From: JAOUEA01 sp963821925
GTDB taxonomy: Bacteria > Actinomycetota > UBA4738 > HRBIN12
NCBI GenBank assembly: GCA_963821925.1
Contig: CAWGFO010000006.1
Span: 1 to 64,000 of the forward strand
Direction: 5' to 3'
DNA length: 64,000 bases
Each line of letters begins with the position of its first letter. Position 1 is the first letter of the stretch. Below the pieces are notes generated by a model. That model was not told the DNA's origin. It searched no databases and was given only the letters and a program-made list of their open reading frames with translations. A program made the position numbers and the translations under genes. Below, in pieces: positions 56,106 through 64,000 of the stretch.

Positions 56106-57185
56106 TCAGCCCGCGAGGCCGGGCACGATCCGCAGGGCGTTCTCCGCGTAGACCTTGCGCAGGACGTCGTCGGGGAGATCGAGGCCGCCGATCGCCCAGC
56201 GTCCCATCAGCGGAACCTCCTCGGTCGAGTGCGGGAACCCCTCGTCGGCCGTCTCGAGGAACCGGAAGTAGATCCCGTAGTTCTCGGGCGCCGGGGGGAA
56301 CTCGTCGATGCCGAAGAGCACGCGGTCGGGGTGTGCCTCGATCAGCGCGCGCGCCGCGCGCGGCTGGCGGCCGAGCTCGGCCACCCGCGCGGCGATGTCG
56401 ACGTGGAAGTTCGCATAGGCGTCCAGCATCCGCCCGACCCACGCGAGGTCCTCGGCGTACCCACCGACGTGCACGCCGACGAAGGTGGTGCTCGGGTTCG
56501 CCGCGACCAGCCCCTCGAGCGCCTCGATCAGCCGGACGAACCGCGGGAACCTGGGATCGGCGAACGACCATTCGGGGTGCGCATGGAGCTGCTCGTAGCG
56601 CTCGTTCCGCTCATCGATCGGATCGAAGAACGCGACCGGGTCGGCGGTGTGGATGAAGACGGGCACCCCGAGCTCGCCCGCCGCGGCCCACAGCGGCGCG
56701 AGCCGCGGGTCGTCGGGGAGGATCAGCGCACCGGCGGCGTCGCGCACGTGCAGCCCGAGGTCCTTCCAGACCTTGATGCCCTTGGCACCGGCGGCCACGC
56801 TCGCGCGGAGCGAGGCGGCCGTGGCGGCCCCGACGTCTCCGGCCGCGACCGCACCCTCCCAGTCGACGTGGCAGAAGGTCGCGAACCGGCCGGGGTGCGC
56901 GCGGTCGTACCGGGCGAGGTTCGCCTCGAGCTCGTCGCCCCAGCGGCCGTCGAGGTTCACGATCGCGCGGAGGTTGCACGCGTCCATCAGGGCGAGCAGG
57001 TCGTCGCCGTCGGGCACGGTCCACTCCCCGGGCCGGCCGATCCACTCCGACAGCCATCGTCCGAGGTGGTTGTGCGCGTCCACGGCGGGGAACCGCGCGC
57101 GCTCGACCGGGTGCGCCGGGACCACGAGCTTCGACGCGGGCCGCCAGTCGCGCAGGCGGAGCCCGCCGAGGTCGTCGCCGGTCAC
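56106..57185 (-). CDS. Amidohydrolase_2 family TIM-barrel hydrolase
   Basis: The 359-residue protein shows the first metal pair VDAHNHLGRW (HxH), a mid-barrel KVWKDLGLHV, VFIHTADPVAFFDP, and the late Asp in LFGIDEFPP. The family includes sugar lactonases (fuconolactonase type) and decarboxylases. GTG 57185 overlaps the GH4 stop in a GTGA, so it is translationally coupled to the glycosidase; a product of glycoside breakdown is a reasonable substrate. It is convergent with the ABC operon. Confidence 0.87.
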   Translation of the reverse strand: MTGDDLGGLRLRDWRPASKLVVPAHPVERARFPAVDAHNHLGRWLSEWIGRPGEWTVPDGDDLLALMDACNLRAIVNLDGRWGDELEANLARYDRAHPGRFATFCHVDWEGAVAAGDVGAATAASLRASVAAGAKGIKVWKDLGLHVRDAAGALILPDDPRLAPLWAAAGELGVPVFIHTADPVAFFDPIDERNERYEQLHAHPEWSFADPRFPRFVRLIEALEGLVAANPSTTFVGVHVGGYAEDLAWVGRMLDAYANFHVDIAARVAELGRQPRAARALIEAHPDRVLFGIDEFPPAPENYGIYFRFLETADEGFPHSTEEVPLMGRWAIGGLDLPDDVLRKVYAENALRIVPGLAG

Positions 57186-58537
57186 GGGACGACGGTCGCG
57201 GCCGGCGCGAACTGCGGCAGCCACGGGGCCTGGGCCTCGAGCATCCGGTCGGTCATCTCGTGGATCTGCGGGAGCGTGAGGACCGCGCTCGTCAGCGGGT
57301 CGAGCGCCACCGCCGCGTGCACGAGATCGCGGTCGCCGGTCATCCCCGCCTCGACCGCGAGTCGCTGCACCGTGATCTGCGTCTGGTTCAGGGCCGCGCA
57401 GGCCGCCGGCAGCCGACCGTAGCGGGTGGGACGGACGCCGTTCGCGTCGACGATGCACGCGACCTCGACGCACGCTTCCGCCGGCAGGTTCTCGATCGAC
57501 GAGCCGTTGCGGACGTTGCCGTACACGACGCGAGGCACGCCCGTGACGAGGCTGTCGATGATCGGCGCGGCGAACTCCCCGCCGTGCCTCGGACCCTCGC
57601 GCCGCGCCTCCTCGACGACGTCCTCGTTCGTGTAGTCGGCGTCGGCGCTTCGGCAGATCTCGAGGTAGTCCCAGTGGCGGTCGATGTAGGACGCGGTGAG
57701 CTCGGGGGTCTTGCGGAACCACGCCCAGTACTCGCTGGCGTGATGGCTCGACTCGGTGTGGAAGTAGCCGGTGAGCATCATCAGCTCGGCCCGCACCCGC
57801 TCGATGCTCTCGTACGGGTCGTCGGAGCGCGGGAGCAGCGGGATCGTCCGTTCCACGTGGCGGGCCTTCATCACCTCGCGGATCTTCGGGATCAGGTCCT
57901 CGTCGCCGCGGCGGAACGTCGTGAACCACGCGGTGTGGTTCACGCCGGCGCACTCGAAGGTCACCTCGTCGTACGGGACCTCGAGCTCGCGGGCGAGGAG
58001 CTCTGAGGTCCCCTGCACGCTGTGGCAGAGCCCGACGATCTTCGCGCCGAGCAGGTCCGTCGCCCAGACGTTGACCGCCATCGGGTTCGCGTAGTTCAGG
58101 AGCCAGGCGTCGGGGCAGATCTCGAGCATCGCCTCGGCGACCTCGCGCAACGCGTCGACGCTCCGGAGCCCCCGGAAGATCCCGCCGGGCCCGAGCGTGT
58201 CCCCGACCGTCTGGTCGATGCCGTACCCGCGCGGGATCAGAACGTCGTGCGCGTAGGCCTCGACGCCGCCGACCTGGAACACCGTGATCACCACGTCGGC
58301 GCCGCGGAGCGAGGTCCGAAGGTCGGGAGCGACCTCGACCGTCGTGGAGAGCTGGGCGTCGTCGATCATGCGCTGGACGAAGCCTCGCGTGCGCTCGGAG
58401 CCCGCGGGGTCGATGTCGTAGAGCACGAGCGTGGACCCGTCGAGCGCGGGGAAGGCGAGCACGTCGCGGGAGAGCTCGAGCGGGAAGACCCAGCCCCCCG
58501 CGCCGACGATCACGATCCTGGGTCCATCGGCCGCCAT
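57182..58537 (-). CDS. GH4 family alpha-glycosidase/galacturonidase-like
   Basis: The 451-residue NAD/Mn-dependent GH4 enzyme shows RIVIVGAGGWVFPLELSRD, LNYANPMAVNVWA, ligand Cys in GLCHSVQGTSE and His in CAGVNHTAWF, and YFHTESSHHASEYWAW. ATG 58537 has AGGAG 9-13 nt upstream. The second GH4 gene of the window (at 46187) is only distantly similar. GH4 acts by redox-assisted elimination and accepts alpha- or beta-glycosides including uronides. Linked to an importer, a DeoR regulator and an amidohydrolase, it probably cleaves the imported glycoside inside the cell. Confidence 0.92.
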   Translation of the reverse strand: MAADGPRIVIVGAGGWVFPLELSRDVLAFPALDGSTLVLYDIDPAGSERTRGFVQRMIDDAQLSTTVEVAPDLRTSLRGADVVITVFQVGGVEAYAHDVLIPRGYGIDQTVGDTLGPGGIFRGLRSVDALREVAEAMLEICPDAWLLNYANPMAVNVWATDLLGAKIVGLCHSVQGTSELLARELEVPYDEVTFECAGVNHTAWFTTFRRGDEDLIPKIREVMKARHVERTIPLLPRSDDPYESIERVRAELMMLTGYFHTESSHHASEYWAWFRKTPELTASYIDRHWDYLEICRSADADYTNEDVVEEARREGPRHGGEFAAPIIDSLVTGVPRVVYGNVRNGSSIENLPAEACVEVACIVDANGVRPTRYGRLPAACAALNQTQITVQRLAVEAGMTGDRDLVHAAVALDPLTSAVLTLPQIHEMTDRMLEAQAPWLPQFAPAATVVP

Positions 58538-58731
58538 GTCGGGCTCCTCTCGAGGGCTGCGCGTCCTGCTCGTGGTCCGTTCGGCATCGTACTGCAGCCC
58601 GTTCGCGCCCTGCACGTTCGTGAACGATTGGGGGCGAGAAGCACCAGATGTGTGCAGCGTCGCCCGCCGTACTAGACTCGCGACATGGAACGCCGACCCC
58701 CGACGGCGTCGTCCGAGACCGGAGGGAGCCC

Positions 58732-59118
58732 GTGGCCGAACGCATCGAGATCACGACCGACGCCGCGCCGTCCGGGTCCGGCGCCTACTCCCAGGCGATC
58801 CGGGCCGGCGACTTCGTCTTCATCTCCGGGCAGGGACCGCTGGATCCGGCCACGCTCGAGGTCGTCGGCACGACGATCGAGGAGCAGACCGAGGTCACGC
58901 TCCGAAACCTCGCGGCGATCGCCGCCGCCGCGGGCGGGTCGCTCGCGGACGTCGTGAAGGTCTCCGCGTTCCTGTCGTCGATCGACCTGTTCCCCGGCTT
59001 CGACGCGACGTACGCGCGGATCTTCGACACGCTCCCCCGGCCCGCGCGCACGACGACGGGCGCGGAGCTGCGCGGCATCCTGGTGGAGATCGACGCCGTG
59101 CTCCACCTCCCGCGGTGA
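58732..59118 (+). CDS. RidA family enamine/imine deaminase
   Basis: The 128-residue protein shows GSGAYSQAIRAGDFVFISGQGPLDP, VTLRNLAAIAAAAGGSLADVV, and the closing ARTTTGAELRGILVEIDAV. The RidA active-site Arg is not at the usual R-x-x-V position (the helix reads PRPARTTTGAE), so the exact subfamily is unclear. RidA hydrolyses reactive 2-iminoacid/enamine products of PLP dehydratases. GTG 58732 has GGAGGGAG upstream. Its stop overlaps the start of the PLP enzyme next door, strongly linking the two. Confidence 0.92.
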   Translation: MAERIEITTDAAPSGSGAYSQAIRAGDFVFISGQGPLDPATLEVVGTTIEEQTEVTLRNLAAIAAAAGGSLADVVKVSAFLSSIDLFPGFDATYARIFDTLPRPARTTTGAELRGILVEIDAVLHLPR

Positions 59119-60215
59119 GCACGCTCCCCGACCTCGACACCCCGTCGCTCGTGTTCGACCTCGACGTCGTCGAGCGGAACCTCGCCGAGATGGCCGAGGT
59201 CGCCCGGGCGGCCGGGGTCCGGCTCCGTCCCCACACGAAGACCCACAAGTCGCCCCTGATCGCGCGGATGCAGCTGGATGCCGGCGCGAGCGGCATCACG
59301 GTCGCCAAGCTCGGCGAGGCCGAGGTCATGGTGGACGCCGGGATCGACGACGTGCTGATCGCCTATCCGCTCGTCGGCGGGTCGAAGCTCGCGCGGCTGC
59401 GTGCCCTCATGGAGCGCGCGCAGATCCGCACGACGACCGACTCGGTGGAGGTGGCCGAGGGCCTGGGCCAGGTCGGTCGCGATCTCGGACGCGACGTCGA
59501 GGTCCTGGTCGAGGTCGACACGGGCCTGCACCGGGTGGGCCGGGTGCCGGGCGCACCGACGGTCGAGCTCGTGCAGCAGGTGACGCGCGTGCCGGGCGTC
59601 GAGGTGATCGGGCTGCTCACGCACGCCGGCCACGCCTATCGGAGCGCGGACGCCGACGAGTTGCGCGCCGTCGCGGAGCGCGAGGCCCTGGACCTGGTGG
59701 AGACCGCGGCGATGTGCGCCGCGGCTGGGATCGAGCTGCGGGAGATCAGCGTCGGATCGACCCCGACCGCCCGGATCGGTGCCCGGGTCCCCGGCGTGAC
59801 CGAGATCCGGCCAGGGACCTACGTCTTCAACGACGTGCAGCAGATGCGGCTGGGCGTCGCGACGCTCGCCACGTGCGCGATCCGGGTGCTGGCGACGGTC
59901 GTCGCGCACCCCGCCCCGGACCGCTTCGTGCTGGACGCCGGGACGAAGGCGTTCACCTCCGACGGCGGCGACGGACCGCCGTACCCGGGGCGCGGCGTGA
60001 TCGCCGGGCGGCCCGAGCTCCGTCTCGACTTCATGAACGAGGAGCACACCGTCGGCTCCCGCACGGGCGACGACGACGTGCGGATCGGCGACCGCCTCCA
60101 GGTGGTCCCCCTGCACGCGTGCTCGTGCGTGAACATGTTCGACGTGGCGTACGGCGTGCGCGAGGGCGTCGTCGAGCGCGAGATCGCGATCGAGGCGAGG
60201 GGACGGATGCGGTGA
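59115..60215 (+). CDS. D-serine dehydratase / D-threonine aldolase-like PLP enzyme
   Basis: The 366-residue fold-type III (alanine racemase) protein shows DTPSLVFDLDVVERNL, the PLP Lys K42 in RPHTKTHK, and the C-terminal metal site H334-x-C336 in PLHACSCVNMFD, which marks the DSD1/D-threonine aldolase group. It also has HAGHAYRS and GSTPTARI phosphate-loop regions. It should eliminate water and ammonia from, or retro-aldol cleave, a D-beta-hydroxy amino acid. The GTGA overlap with ridA fits an enamine-producing dehydratase. The true substrate could be an amino-sugar acid. Confidence 0.9.
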   Translation: MSTLPDLDTPSLVFDLDVVERNLAEMAEVARAAGVRLRPHTKTHKSPLIARMQLDAGASGITVAKLGEAEVMVDAGIDDVLIAYPLVGGSKLARLRALMERAQIRTTTDSVEVAEGLGQVGRDLGRDVEVLVEVDTGLHRVGRVPGAPTVELVQQVTRVPGVEVIGLLTHAGHAYRSADADELRAVAEREALDLVETAAMCAAAGIELREISVGSTPTARIGARVPGVTEIRPGTYVFNDVQQMRLGVATLATCAIRVLATVVAHPAPDRFVLDAGTKAFTSDGGDGPPYPGRGVIAGRPELRLDFMNEEHTVGSRTGDDDVRIGDRLQVVPLHACSCVNMFDVAYGVREGVVEREIAIEARGRMR

Positions 60216-60967
60216 TGCGCGGCCTGTCCGGCAAGGGCGTGCTGGTGAGCGGCGCGAGCCGCGGGATCGGCGAGGCCGCCGTCCGGCGGTTCCTGGAGGA
60301 GGGATGCCACGTGTTCCTGTGCGCGCGCGGCGCCGATGGGGTCGAGGCGGCGCTCGAGGAGCTGCGGCCGCTCGGCGAGGTGGGGGGCATGGCCTGCGAC
60401 GTGAGCGTCCCCGATGACGTCGAGCGCCTCGTCGAGACGGCGGAGGGCTTCCTCGGCGGCATCGACGTGCTGGCGAACAACGCCGGGGTCGCCTGGCAGG
60501 AGCCGTTCCTCGAGATCACGCTCGAGCACTGGGATCAGGTTCTCGACATCAACCTTCGAGGCATGTTCCTCGTGGCGCAGGCCGTGGCGCAGCGGATGGT
60601 CGCGCGCGGTCGCGGCGGCGCGATCGTGAACATGTCGTCGACGAACGCCTTCGAGGGCGAGGCCGGCTACACGCACTACAACGCCTCGAAAGGGGCGATC
60701 TCGATGCTCACGCGGACGATGGCCACCGAGCTCGGCCCGCACGGGATCCGCGTGAACGCCCTGTGCCCCGGGAAGATCTACACGCCGCTGCAGGGCGAGG
60801 CCGAGGACCCTGAGTACACGGCGAACTACGAGCGCGAGAAGATCCCGCTCGGGCGATCGGGCACGGTCGAGGAGGTCGCCGCGGCGTACGCGTTCCTCGC
60901 CTCGGACGAGGCCACGTTCATCACCGGTGAACTGCTCGTGATCGACGGCGGCCAGCTCGCGATGTGA
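60215..60967 (+). CDS. SDR family oxidoreductase
   Basis: The 250-residue classical short-chain dehydrogenase shows the cofactor loop GVLVSGASRGIGEAAV (TGxxxGxG-type), CDVS, NNAGVAW, catalytic Ser in NMSSTNAF, the YNASK catalytic pair, and CPGKIYTPL. Proteins of this type oxidise sugar or deoxy-sugar hydroxyls using NAD(P). ATG 60215 overlaps the preceding stop by 1 nt. It lies 10 nt before the MBL gene. Confidence 0.93.
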   Translation: MRGLSGKGVLVSGASRGIGEAAVRRFLEEGCHVFLCARGADGVEAALEELRPLGEVGGMACDVSVPDDVERLVETAEGFLGGIDVLANNAGVAWQEPFLEITLEHWDQVLDINLRGMFLVAQAVAQRMVARGRGGAIVNMSSTNAFEGEAGYTHYNASKGAISMLTRTMATELGPHGIRVNALCPGKIYTPLQGEAEDPEYTANYEREKIPLGRSGTVEEVAAAYAFLASDEATFITGELLVIDGGQLAM

Positions 60968-60977
60968 GGAGGCGCAG

Positions 60978-61823
60978 ATGACGACCGACGGCTCACCCCT
61001 GGACCGGCTCCGCGCGCTCGACGTTCCCGAGGGGGCGATCGGGCTGTCGTGGCTGGGTCAGGCGGGGTTCATCCTGCGCGCCGGAAGCGCCACGGCCCTC
61101 ATCGATCCGTTCCTCGCGCCCTACCGAGGCCGGGAGTACGAGAGCGCGCTGCCGCCCGACGGGGTCCGCGACGTGGATCTCGTCCTGTGCACCCACGAGC
61201 ACGTCGACCACTTCGACGCGGCGAGCGCACCGGCGATCGCGGCGGCCTCGCCGGGCGCCGTGTTCGTCGTGCCGACGCCGATCGTCGACATGGTGACCGA
61301 GGCCGGGATCGCCGCCGATCGCGTCGTGGGGCTGCAGCCGGGCGAGACGCTCGACCTCGCGGGGGTCACGATCGGCGCGGTGCCAGCGTTGCACGGCGTC
61401 ACGATGGAGGACGCCTACACGTTCGGCGAGGCGATGTCGGACGGGCTCGTCCGGTTCCTGGGGTACGTGGTGGACGCCGGCGCCGTGCGCCTCTATCACG
61501 CCGGCGACACGATCCACTACGACGGGATGGAGCGCCGGCTGCGCGAGCTCGCGATCGACCTGGCGCTCCTGCCGATCAACGGGCGCGACCACGAGCGCGA
61601 GGCGCGCGGGATCGTCGGGAACCTGTCGGCGCGGGAGGCCGCCTGGCTCGCGACCGAGATCGGGGCGGCCGCGGTCGTCCCGATGCACCACGACCTGTTC
61701 GCGCGGAACCGTGGCTATCCGGCCCACCTGGTCGAGAGCGTCGAGCGCGACCACCCCGGCGTCTCGGTCCTCGTCCCCGAGCGCGAACGGCCGTTCGTCT
61801 GGAGCAGCGGGCGGCAGCGATGA
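60978..61823 (+). CDS. UlaG-like metallo-beta-lactamase-fold lactonase
   Basis: The 281-residue MBL-fold protein shows LSWLGQAGFILRAGSATALIDPF, the THEHVDHFD metal motif, later His/Asp ligands in HAGDTIHYDG and VPMHHDLFARN. The closest recognised type is UlaG, an L-ascorbate-6-phosphate lactonase, with the GQAGF start and a large central insertion. It probably opens a sugar lactone. GAGGAGGCGCAG precedes ATG 60978. Confidence 0.88.
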   Translation: MTTDGSPLDRLRALDVPEGAIGLSWLGQAGFILRAGSATALIDPFLAPYRGREYESALPPDGVRDVDLVLCTHEHVDHFDAASAPAIAAASPGAVFVVPTPIVDMVTEAGIAADRVVGLQPGETLDLAGVTIGAVPALHGVTMEDAYTFGEAMSDGLVRFLGYVVDAGAVRLYHAGDTIHYDGMERRLRELAIDLALLPINGRDHEREARGIVGNLSAREAAWLATEIGAAAVVPMHHDLFARNRGYPAHLVESVERDHPGVSVLVPERERPFVWSSGRQR

Positions 61824-62821
61824 AGGCGCTCGTGTACCTGGGCCCACGCGTGATGGAGCTGCAGGACGCACCCGACCCCACGCCGGGACCCGGGGAGGTC
61901 GTGATCGCGATGTCGGCCGCCGCCGTCTGCGGATCCGACCTGCACGGCTTCCGCGAGGCGAGCCCGCGGCGGATCCCGCCGCTGATCATGGGCCACGAGG
62001 CCGTGGGGGCGATCGACGAGACCGGCGACGGGGTCGATCCGGGTCGGGTCGGCGAGCGCGTCGTGCTGAGCCCGATCCTGCCGTGCGGGACCTGCGAGGC
62101 GTGCCGCGACGGCCGCACGAACGTGTGCCCGGACGGGCGCCTCGTGGGACGGGAGCTGACCGGCGGGTTCGCGAGCCGCTTCGCGGTCCCGGCGTCGGCC
62201 GCCGTCCCGATCGCGGCGTCGGTCCCCGACGATCTCGCGACGCTCACCGAACCGCTCGCGAACGCCGTGCACGTGACCACGAGGTCCGTCCGGTCCGGTG
62301 ACGACGTCCTGGTGATCGGCGCGGGACCGATCGGCGTGCTGATGGCGCGGATGGCGCTCGAACAGGGCGCCCGCACCCTGTACTCGACCGACCCGGTCCC
62401 GAACCGCCTCGCGTACGCGCGCGCGCAGGGCGCCACGCCGCTCGAGGGCGACGATCCCGAGGCGGCGCTCCGCGAGGCGACCGACGGCCGCGGCGTGGAC
62501 GTGGTGATCGACGCGGCCGGGTTCGAGGCGACGTGGGCGCTGGGGCTCCGGGTGGTCCGGCCGGGCGGCCGGGTCGAGGCGGTCGGGCTCGGCATGCCCG
62601 CCGGGACGGTCGACTTCTTCGCGATCGCGGGCAAGGAGATCCAGGTGACCGGGTCGTTCGCCTGGACGGACGAGGATTTCGCTCGTGCGCTGGCCCTGAT
62701 CGAGGCGGGCGCGATCGACACGTCCGGTTGGTTCACGTCGGTGCCGCTCGCCGAGGGACAGCGCGCGTTCGAGGAGCTCGTGGACACGACGGACCGGTTC
62801 AAGGTGGTGCTGACGCCGTGA
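61820..62821 (+). CDS. Zinc-dependent alcohol/polyol dehydrogenase (MDR)
   Basis: The 333-residue medium-chain dehydrogenase shows catalytic zinc ligands CGSDLHGF and GHEAVGAI, the structural zinc cluster CGTCEACRDGRTNVC, and the NAD fold VLVIGAGPIGVLMARMAL. It resembles sorbitol/threonine/L-idonate dehydrogenases. ATG 61820 overlaps the MBL stop (ATGA), and its own stop overlaps the FAH start (GTGA). Polyol, aldose or sugar-acid oxidation in the pathway is inferred. Confidence 0.94.
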   Translation: MKALVYLGPRVMELQDAPDPTPGPGEVVIAMSAAAVCGSDLHGFREASPRRIPPLIMGHEAVGAIDETGDGVDPGRVGERVVLSPILPCGTCEACRDGRTNVCPDGRLVGRELTGGFASRFAVPASAAVPIAASVPDDLATLTEPLANAVHVTTRSVRSGDDVLVIGAGPIGVLMARMALEQGARTLYSTDPVPNRLAYARAQGATPLEGDDPEAALREATDGRGVDVVIDAAGFEATWALGLRVVRPGGRVEAVGLGMPAGTVDFFAIAGKEIQVTGSFAWTDEDFARALALIEAGAIDTSGWFTSVPLAEGQRAFEELVDTTDRFKVVLTP

Positions 62822-63622
62822 GGCTCGTCTCGTTCGAGGGCGGGTTCGGGCGCGTCGAGGGCGACGAGGTCGTCCCGATGGGACCGGACCTGGTCGCGTA
62901 CCTCGCCACCGGCGAGGCGACCGATGCGCCGCCCGTGCCGCTCGGGTCTGTGCCGGCTGCTGGCGCCGGTGCCGCGTCCCGGCAAGGTGATCTGCATCGG
63001 GCTCAACTACCGCGACCACGCCGAGGAGGCGGGCCTGCCGCTGCCCGAGGTGCCGATCCTGTTCCCGAAGTTCGCGAACAGCGTGATCGGTCCCGGCGCG
63101 CCGATCGTGCTGCCGCCCGAGACGGCCGAGCCCGACTACGAGGCAGAGCTCGGCGTCGTGATCGGCCGCACGGCGCGTCGGGTCGAGGAGGCGGACGCCT
63201 TGTCGTACGTCGCCGGCTACACGTGCATGAACGACGTGTCGGCGCGGGACCTGCAGAACCGCACCTCCCAGTGGATGCTCGGCAAGGCGATCGACACCTT
63301 CCTGCCGTGCGGTCCGTGGCTCGTGACCGCCGACGAGCTCCCCGACCCGCAGGCGCTCGCGATCGGGCTGCGCCTGAACGGGCGCGAGCTCCAGTCCTCG
63401 AGCACCGCCCAGATGGTGTTCGGGGTCGCCGAGCTCGTGGCCTCGATCAGCCGCACGATGACGCTCGAGCCCGGCGACCTGATCGCGACCGGCACGCCCC
63501 CAGGGGTCGGGTTCGCCCGCACGCCTCCCGTGTGGCTCGCCGACGGCGACGTCGTCGAGGTCGAGATCGAGGGGATCGGCACGCTCACGAACCCGGTCCG
63601 GACGGAGCGCGCGTCGACGTGA
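62818..63622 (+). pseudogene. Fumarylacetoacetate hydrolase family protein, frameshifted
   Basis: GTG 62818 starts RLVSFEGGFGRVEGDEVVPM. Near 62950 the frame needs one base removed to enter RLLAPVPRPGKVICIGLNYRDHAEEA and the full FAH domain. The domain has metal ligands Glu/Asp in EPDYEAELGVVIG, CMNDVSARDLQ and the late TGTPPGVGF. Repaired length is about 267 residues. Such proteins cleave or hydrate 2,4-dioxo or 2-oxo-3-deoxy acids. The downstream domain is complete, so translation from an internal start may still yield a near-whole enzyme. Confidence 0.85.
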
Positions 63623-64000
63623 CCTACCTTCGGATGCCCGCCGACGCGCCGTTCCGGACGCTGGTCGGCGTCGGCGGGATCGGCGGCGGGATCGTCCTGT
63701 CGCTCGAAGGGGAGGCGACGCTCGGGCGGGAGGAGAGCCGGGGGGCGCATCTCCTGGACGCCCGCGACGCCTGCAAGCTGCACATCGTCGCGCACCACGT
63801 CGCCGTGCTCCTTGGCGCGAGCCCGGCGGGCGCACCGTTCCGCGTGCTGCCACTCGGGTTCGTGGGCGACGACGACACCGGGAGGTGGGCGCTCGCCGAG
63901 ATGCGGGCCGCGGGCATCGACACGACCCACGTCGGGACGCTTGCGGACCGGCCGACGCTGTTCAGCGTCTGCGTCCAGTATCCGGACGGCACCGGAGGGA
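63619..64000 (+). CDS. PfkB family sugar kinase, N-terminal part (cut by window edge)
   Basis: A GTG overlapping the FAH stop (GTGA) begins VTYLRMPADAPFRTLVGVGG, then IGGGIVLSLEGEATLGREES, with later LPLGFVGDDDTGRWALAEMRAAGIDTTHV. This is the N-terminal half of a ribokinase/PfkB protein, with the diagnostic GDDxxG. The ATP-binding end lies beyond the window. In this operon a 2-keto-3-deoxy-sugar-acid or sugar kinase is expected. Confidence 0.85.
   Translation, partial: MTYLRMPADAPFRTLVGVGGIGGGIVLSLEGEATLGREESRGAHLLDARDACKLHIVAHHVAVLLGASPAGAPFRVLPLGFVGDDDTGRWALAEMRAAGIDTTHVGTLADRPTLFSVCVQYPDGTGG

Noticed and set aside
60978..61823. Beta-lactamase (antibiotic resistance) reading of the MBL-fold gene
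   Set aside because: The GQAGF start and overall layout match UlaG-like lactonases, and it sits in a sugar-type operon.

Overview
The window is about 68-70% GC and is dense with GTG starts and GTGA/ATGA stop-start overlaps. Its conserved core (about 4.0-36.7 kb) carries the actinobacterial order eno / divIC-like / DUF501 / ppx, mazG / surA-like / mfd / pth / rplY / prs / glmU / tRNA-Gln / ispE / rsmA / rpfB-like / tatD / metG / rsmI / PMT. From memory this matches the neighbourhood Rv1002c-Rv1026 of Mycobacterium tuberculosis. The source is therefore almost certainly an actinomycetote. The absence of an RPF domain in the rpfB slot and a DUF501-Ppx fusion suggest a lineage outside the classical mycobacteria, but I cannot place it further. 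No rRNA, CRISPR array, prophage or insertion sequence was seen.

Left end (0-3 kb): accessory, decaying DNA. It holds a DUF-type nucleotidyltransferase, small helix-turn-helix remnants, a frameshifted secreted protein, and a 559-bp tandem duplication that doubles tRNA-Leu(UAA) and leaves a broken second copy of a methyltransferase 3' end. 3-36.7 kb: housekeeping core, covering purine salvage, envelope and peptidoglycan precursors (glmU), PRPP (prs), translation (pth, rplY, metG, rsmA, rsmI, S1 protein), repair (mfd, tatD), nucleotide sanitation (mazG), isoprenoids (ispE), folding (cyclophilin, PpiC lipoprotein) and division (FtsB/DivIC type). An ECF-type sigma factor with a membrane-anchored partner is inserted between rplY and prs, and both are frameshifted as the sequence stands.

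36.7-48.9 kb: accessory metabolism and signalling. It includes a CocE-like hydrolase, an alpha/beta hydrolase, a CPBP protease, a sarcosine-oxidase-like FAD enzyme, a pirin, a stand-alone Lrp/AsnC ligand domain, an LEA-like alanine-rich protein, a six-TM adenylate cyclase translationally coupled to an orphan betaine-type binding lipoprotein, a GH4 glycosidase, an acetyltransferase and an APH-fold kinase.

48.9-64 kb: a carbohydrate-utilisation locus. A DeoR regulator and an MFS exporter/importer lie divergent to a SIS-domain sugar isomerase and a complete sugar ABC importer (binding protein, two permeases, MsmX/UgpC-type ATPase). Next come an amidohydrolase and a second GH4 enzyme on the opposite strand. 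A tightly overlapped operon follows: RidA, a D-serine-dehydratase-like PLP enzyme, SDR, UlaG-like lactonase, Zn-alcohol dehydrogenase, FAH hydrolase and a PfkB kinase cut by the window edge. I read this as a candidate oxidative amino-sugar or sugar-acid pathway.

At least thirteen genes or gene remnants' frames are interrupted at about fourteen places by what look like single-base indels, mostly extra bases. They fall in accessory genes and in PMT, and not in the universally conserved genes. Whether this is gene decay or residual assembly error is the main caveat for the annotation.
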